From NCBI GenBank assembly GCA_018883545.1, contig JAHLEH010000001.1:930001-994000 (forward strand): a stretch of 64,000 nt of DNA, given 5' to 3'. The notes beneath the pieces were generated by a model that was given only the letters and a program-made list of their open reading frames with translations, was not told the DNA's origin and searched no databases. Below, piece by piece: positions 62,129 through 64,000 of this stretch (positions within the stretch are counted from its first letter, which is position 1; every line of letters begins with the position of its first letter). The position numbers and the translations under genes are program-made. This DNA is from Marixanthotalea marina (GTDB lineage Bacteria > Bacteroidota > Bacteroidia > Flavobacteriales > Flavobacteriaceae).

Positions 62129-63202
62129 ATGTCAATCAAAAAAATCATTACAACTACTTTTTTATTCTTAACGGTTTCAATTTTATTAGCCCAGCAATAC
62201 CCAGAGGTGAAAATTTCGGGTTCAGAAACCAGAATGTTAACATCTACAATAATAGATGGTCAGGAATATGAACTTCAAATTCAATTACCAAGTGATTACA
62301 AAACCAGCGATAAAACATATCCAGTGGTCTATTTAATGGATTCCCAATGGGATTTTCCCTTGGTAAGTGCTATTTATGGTCAACAGTATTACGACGGCTT
62401 TGTGCCTGGCTTTATTTTGGTGGGCGTTACTTGGGCTAATGGCGAAGTATTAAGGGGGAGGGATTATACGCCTTCAGCAAATGGTGTGGGTGGTGCTGAT
62501 TTGTTTTTGGATTTTATGCAAAAGGAATTGTTTCCGTTTATAGAAAAAAATTATCGAGTAGATGCTACTAATAAAACACTTATGGGTTGTTCGCTTGGTG
62601 GATTGTTTACAATGTACACCTTGCTTACACATACCGATATGTTTACGGGCTATGTGGCAGCAAGTCCTTATTTGGCGGGCTTGAACAAGGAAAAGTTGTT
62701 TAAAATGGAAGAAACGTTTTCCCAAAAGCAATTGTCTAATCCACTACATGTTTATATGACGGTTGGCGATGTTGAAACGGCAAGACCTTTATTTGAACAA
62801 TTTGCTAAAAAAATGGAGGATAGCGATTATAAAAATGTGCGCTTACACTCTAAAGTGTTGGAAAACACTGGGCATTCGGGGACTAAAAGCGAAACGTATT
62901 CCAGAGGACTGCAATTTGTGTTTGAAAGAAATAAATTAAAATTAGATAATGCGATTTTAAATAAATATGTAGGGACGTATCAAACGGACAATGGTAATAA
63001 ACTACAGATAGTCAATGAAGATAATGCACTATATTTAATGCTTTCGCCAACAGATAAATTACCACTTTTCGCCAATACAGAAAATCACTTTTATGGAACT
63101 TTTCAATTTTTCAATATGTATTTTAAAGAAACAGATGGCAAAGTTGAAGGGTTTGATTTAAAAACATACGAATCTGAACAGACCTTGAAAAAAGTGAATT
63201 AA
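62129..63202 (+). CDS. Secreted esterase (alpha/beta hydrolase, esterase D type)
   Basis: A 357-residue protein with a signal peptide (IITTTFLFLTVSILLAQ). The hydrolase domain (about 25-270) has YPVVYLMDSQW, FILVGVTWANGEVLRGRDYTP, the nucleophile elbow LMGCSLGGLF and a late His in LENTGHSGTK. A small C-terminal beta domain follows (YVGTYQTDNGNKLQIV). It resembles enterochelin-esterase-like and carbohydrate esterases. A second esterase gene starts 26 bases after it. Confidence 0.83.
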   Translation: MSIKKIITTTFLFLTVSILLAQQYPEVKISGSETRMLTSTIIDGQEYELQIQLPSDYKTSDKTYPVVYLMDSQWDFPLVSAIYGQQYYDGFVPGFILVGVTWANGEVLRGRDYTPSANGVGGADLFLDFMQKELFPFIEKNYRVDATNKTLMGCSLGGLFTMYTLLTHTDMFTGYVAASPYLAGLNKEKLFKMEETFSQKQLSNPLHVYMTVGDVETARPLFEQFAKKMEDSDYKNVRLHSKVLENTGHSGTKSETYSRGLQFVFERNKLKLDNAILNKYVGTYQTDNGNKLQIVNEDNALYLMLSPTDKLPLFANTENHFYGTFQFFNMYFKETDGKVEGFDLKTYESEQTLKKVN

Positions 63203-63228
63203 ACATTCTATTATTCAATATTTTAACA

Positions 63229-64000
63229 ATGAAACCAACTAAACACCACCTGTATTATTTATTATTCTTTTTATCATTTATTGCTTTTGGGCAACAGTTA
63301 GAAAATCCTATTCTGTTGTGGCCCGAAGGAGCACCTGGAGCAACGGGAACCAGTGATGAAGACAAGCCAGCCATAATTCCATTTGTTCCAGAAGCAAGCA
63401 AGCGAAATGGTGCCGCCGTTTTGGTAGTGCCTGGTGGTGGGTTTACCATCCGTGCGGTAGACCACGAGGGCGTTTTGGTAGCGCAATGGTTAAAAGAACA
63501 AGGTATTACTGCTTTTTTATTGCGCTATAGGTTGCGACCAATGTACAACAGGGAACATTGGGTAAACGATGGGCAACGTGCCATGCAATATATCAGAGTT
63601 CATGCTGATGAATACCATATTTCAGCTAATAGGGTTGGAGCTGTTGGTTTTTCTGCAGGTGCCGACTTGATAGCCGATATGTCTTTAAATCCTTTGAAGG
63701 TACAGCCTAATGCAGTCGATTTACTGGACCGCATGCCATCCAAACCTGATTTTATGATTTTAGGTTATGGCTCTATGCGGTTGCCAGAGGATTTAGATAA
63801 TGCCACTATTGCCAATTTACCGCCTACATTTATGTATTGCACGGTAGAAGATAGAGGCACTCATAGAGGTATGCTTAATATGTACAACCGAATGTTTCAA
63901 GCTGGCGCGGTCGTAGAAGCGCATTTTTTTAGAAATGGTATTCACGGAACCGGTTTTGCCATGGGCGACCCTATTCTCGGGGAATGGAAACACCTGCTTT
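63229..64000 (+). CDS. Secreted alpha/beta hydrolase (acetyl-xylan-esterase/lipase-like), 3' truncated by window
   Basis: The frame starts at ATG 63229 and is open to the window end, giving 257 residues of an incomplete protein. It has a signal peptide (HHLYYLLFFLSFIAFGQQ), then NPILLWPEGAPGA, an oxyanion-hole-like VLVVPGGGFTIRAVDHEG, the nucleophile elbow VGAVGFSAGADLIAD and, near the end, a His in FFRNGIHGTGFA. These match BD-FAE/acetyl esterases acting on decorated plant or algal polysaccharides. It is probably co-transcribed with the preceding esterase. Confidence 0.82.
   Translation, partial: MKPTKHHLYYLLFFLSFIAFGQQLENPILLWPEGAPGATGTSDEDKPAIIPFVPEASKRNGAAVLVVPGGGFTIRAVDHEGVLVAQWLKEQGITAFLLRYRLRPMYNREHWVNDGQRAMQYIRVHADEYHISANRVGAVGFSAGADLIADMSLNPLKVQPNAVDLLDRMPSKPDFMILGYGSMRLPEDLDNATIANLPPTFMYCTVEDRGTHRGMLNMYNRMFQAGAVVEAHFFRNGIHGTGFAMGDPILGEWKHLL

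Overview
The window looks like a chromosome segment of a marine-type member of the Flavobacteriaceae (Bacteroidetes). The DNA is AT-rich, several promoters carry the Bacteroidetes -10 element TAnnTTTG, one secreted protein ends in a type IX secretion (T9SS) sorting domain, the glutamate 5-kinase is short (no PUA domain), the arginine pathway uses an acyl-ornithine transcarbamylase, and a bacillithiol enzyme (BshC) is present. No rRNA, tRNA, CRISPR array or intact transposon was seen.

Layout. 1-6078: exopolysaccharide-type genes (partial glycoside hydrolase, GT4 glycosyltransferase, flippase, STAS protein, TPR plus outer-membrane barrel protein). 6742-9171: a T9SS-exported DUF4114 surface protein. 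9281-15430 (minus): a seven-gene, overlapping signalling operon encoding a CheY-like receiver, an H-NOX heme sensor, a multi-PAS histidine kinase, a FIST-domain (NosP-like) sensor, a second histidine kinase, an HPt protein and a LytTR response regulator. 15873-27076: accessory and housekeeping genes (DUF4386, sialate O-acetylesterase, carboxypeptidase-regulatory-like protein, bshC, PLP decarboxylase, guaA, LysM protein, DUF3820). 27212-29494: a one-gene restriction-modification enzyme with cassette-like flanks. 29681-31058: metK with a SAM-II type riboswitch. 31169-38336: ilvD-ilvB-ilvN-ilvC-ilvA behind a leader-peptide attenuator. 38521-47929: gapN, azurin, then a PVC-type cytochrome, TMEM220-like protein, MFS transporter, Gfo/Idh/MocA oxidoreductase, sugar isomerase/epimerase and DUF1080 protein that resemble a 3-keto-glycoside catabolic set. 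48123-59689: an arginine/proline operon behind an Arg-rich leader peptide. 59700-64000: BASS transporter, Tat-exported enolase-superfamily enzyme and two secreted esterases, the last cut by the window edge.

Most notable. The signalling operon contains two different predicted nitric-oxide-sensing heme protein families (H-NOX and FIST/NosP-like) with two kinases, an HPt and a DNA-binding LytTR output. The promoters of this operon, of the T9SS protein, of the STAS-flippase operon and of the GT4 gene each carry a direct repeat of TAGAYGAATG with a 21-bp period. In the last three the repeat lies at nearly the same distance (51-52 bp) from a -10-like element. This suggests a local regulon in which NO signalling controls exopolysaccharide and a surface protein. 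The model rests on sequence pattern only.

Three amino-acid-related operons have recognisable RNA-level control: SAM-II at metK, a complete 1:2 / 2:3 / 3:4 attenuator with a Val/Ile-rich leader at ilvD, and an Arg-rich leader starting at the predicted transcription start of the arginine operon. Starts of bshC, guaA, argD, argF', and argB were set at internal ATGs rather than at the longest open frame.
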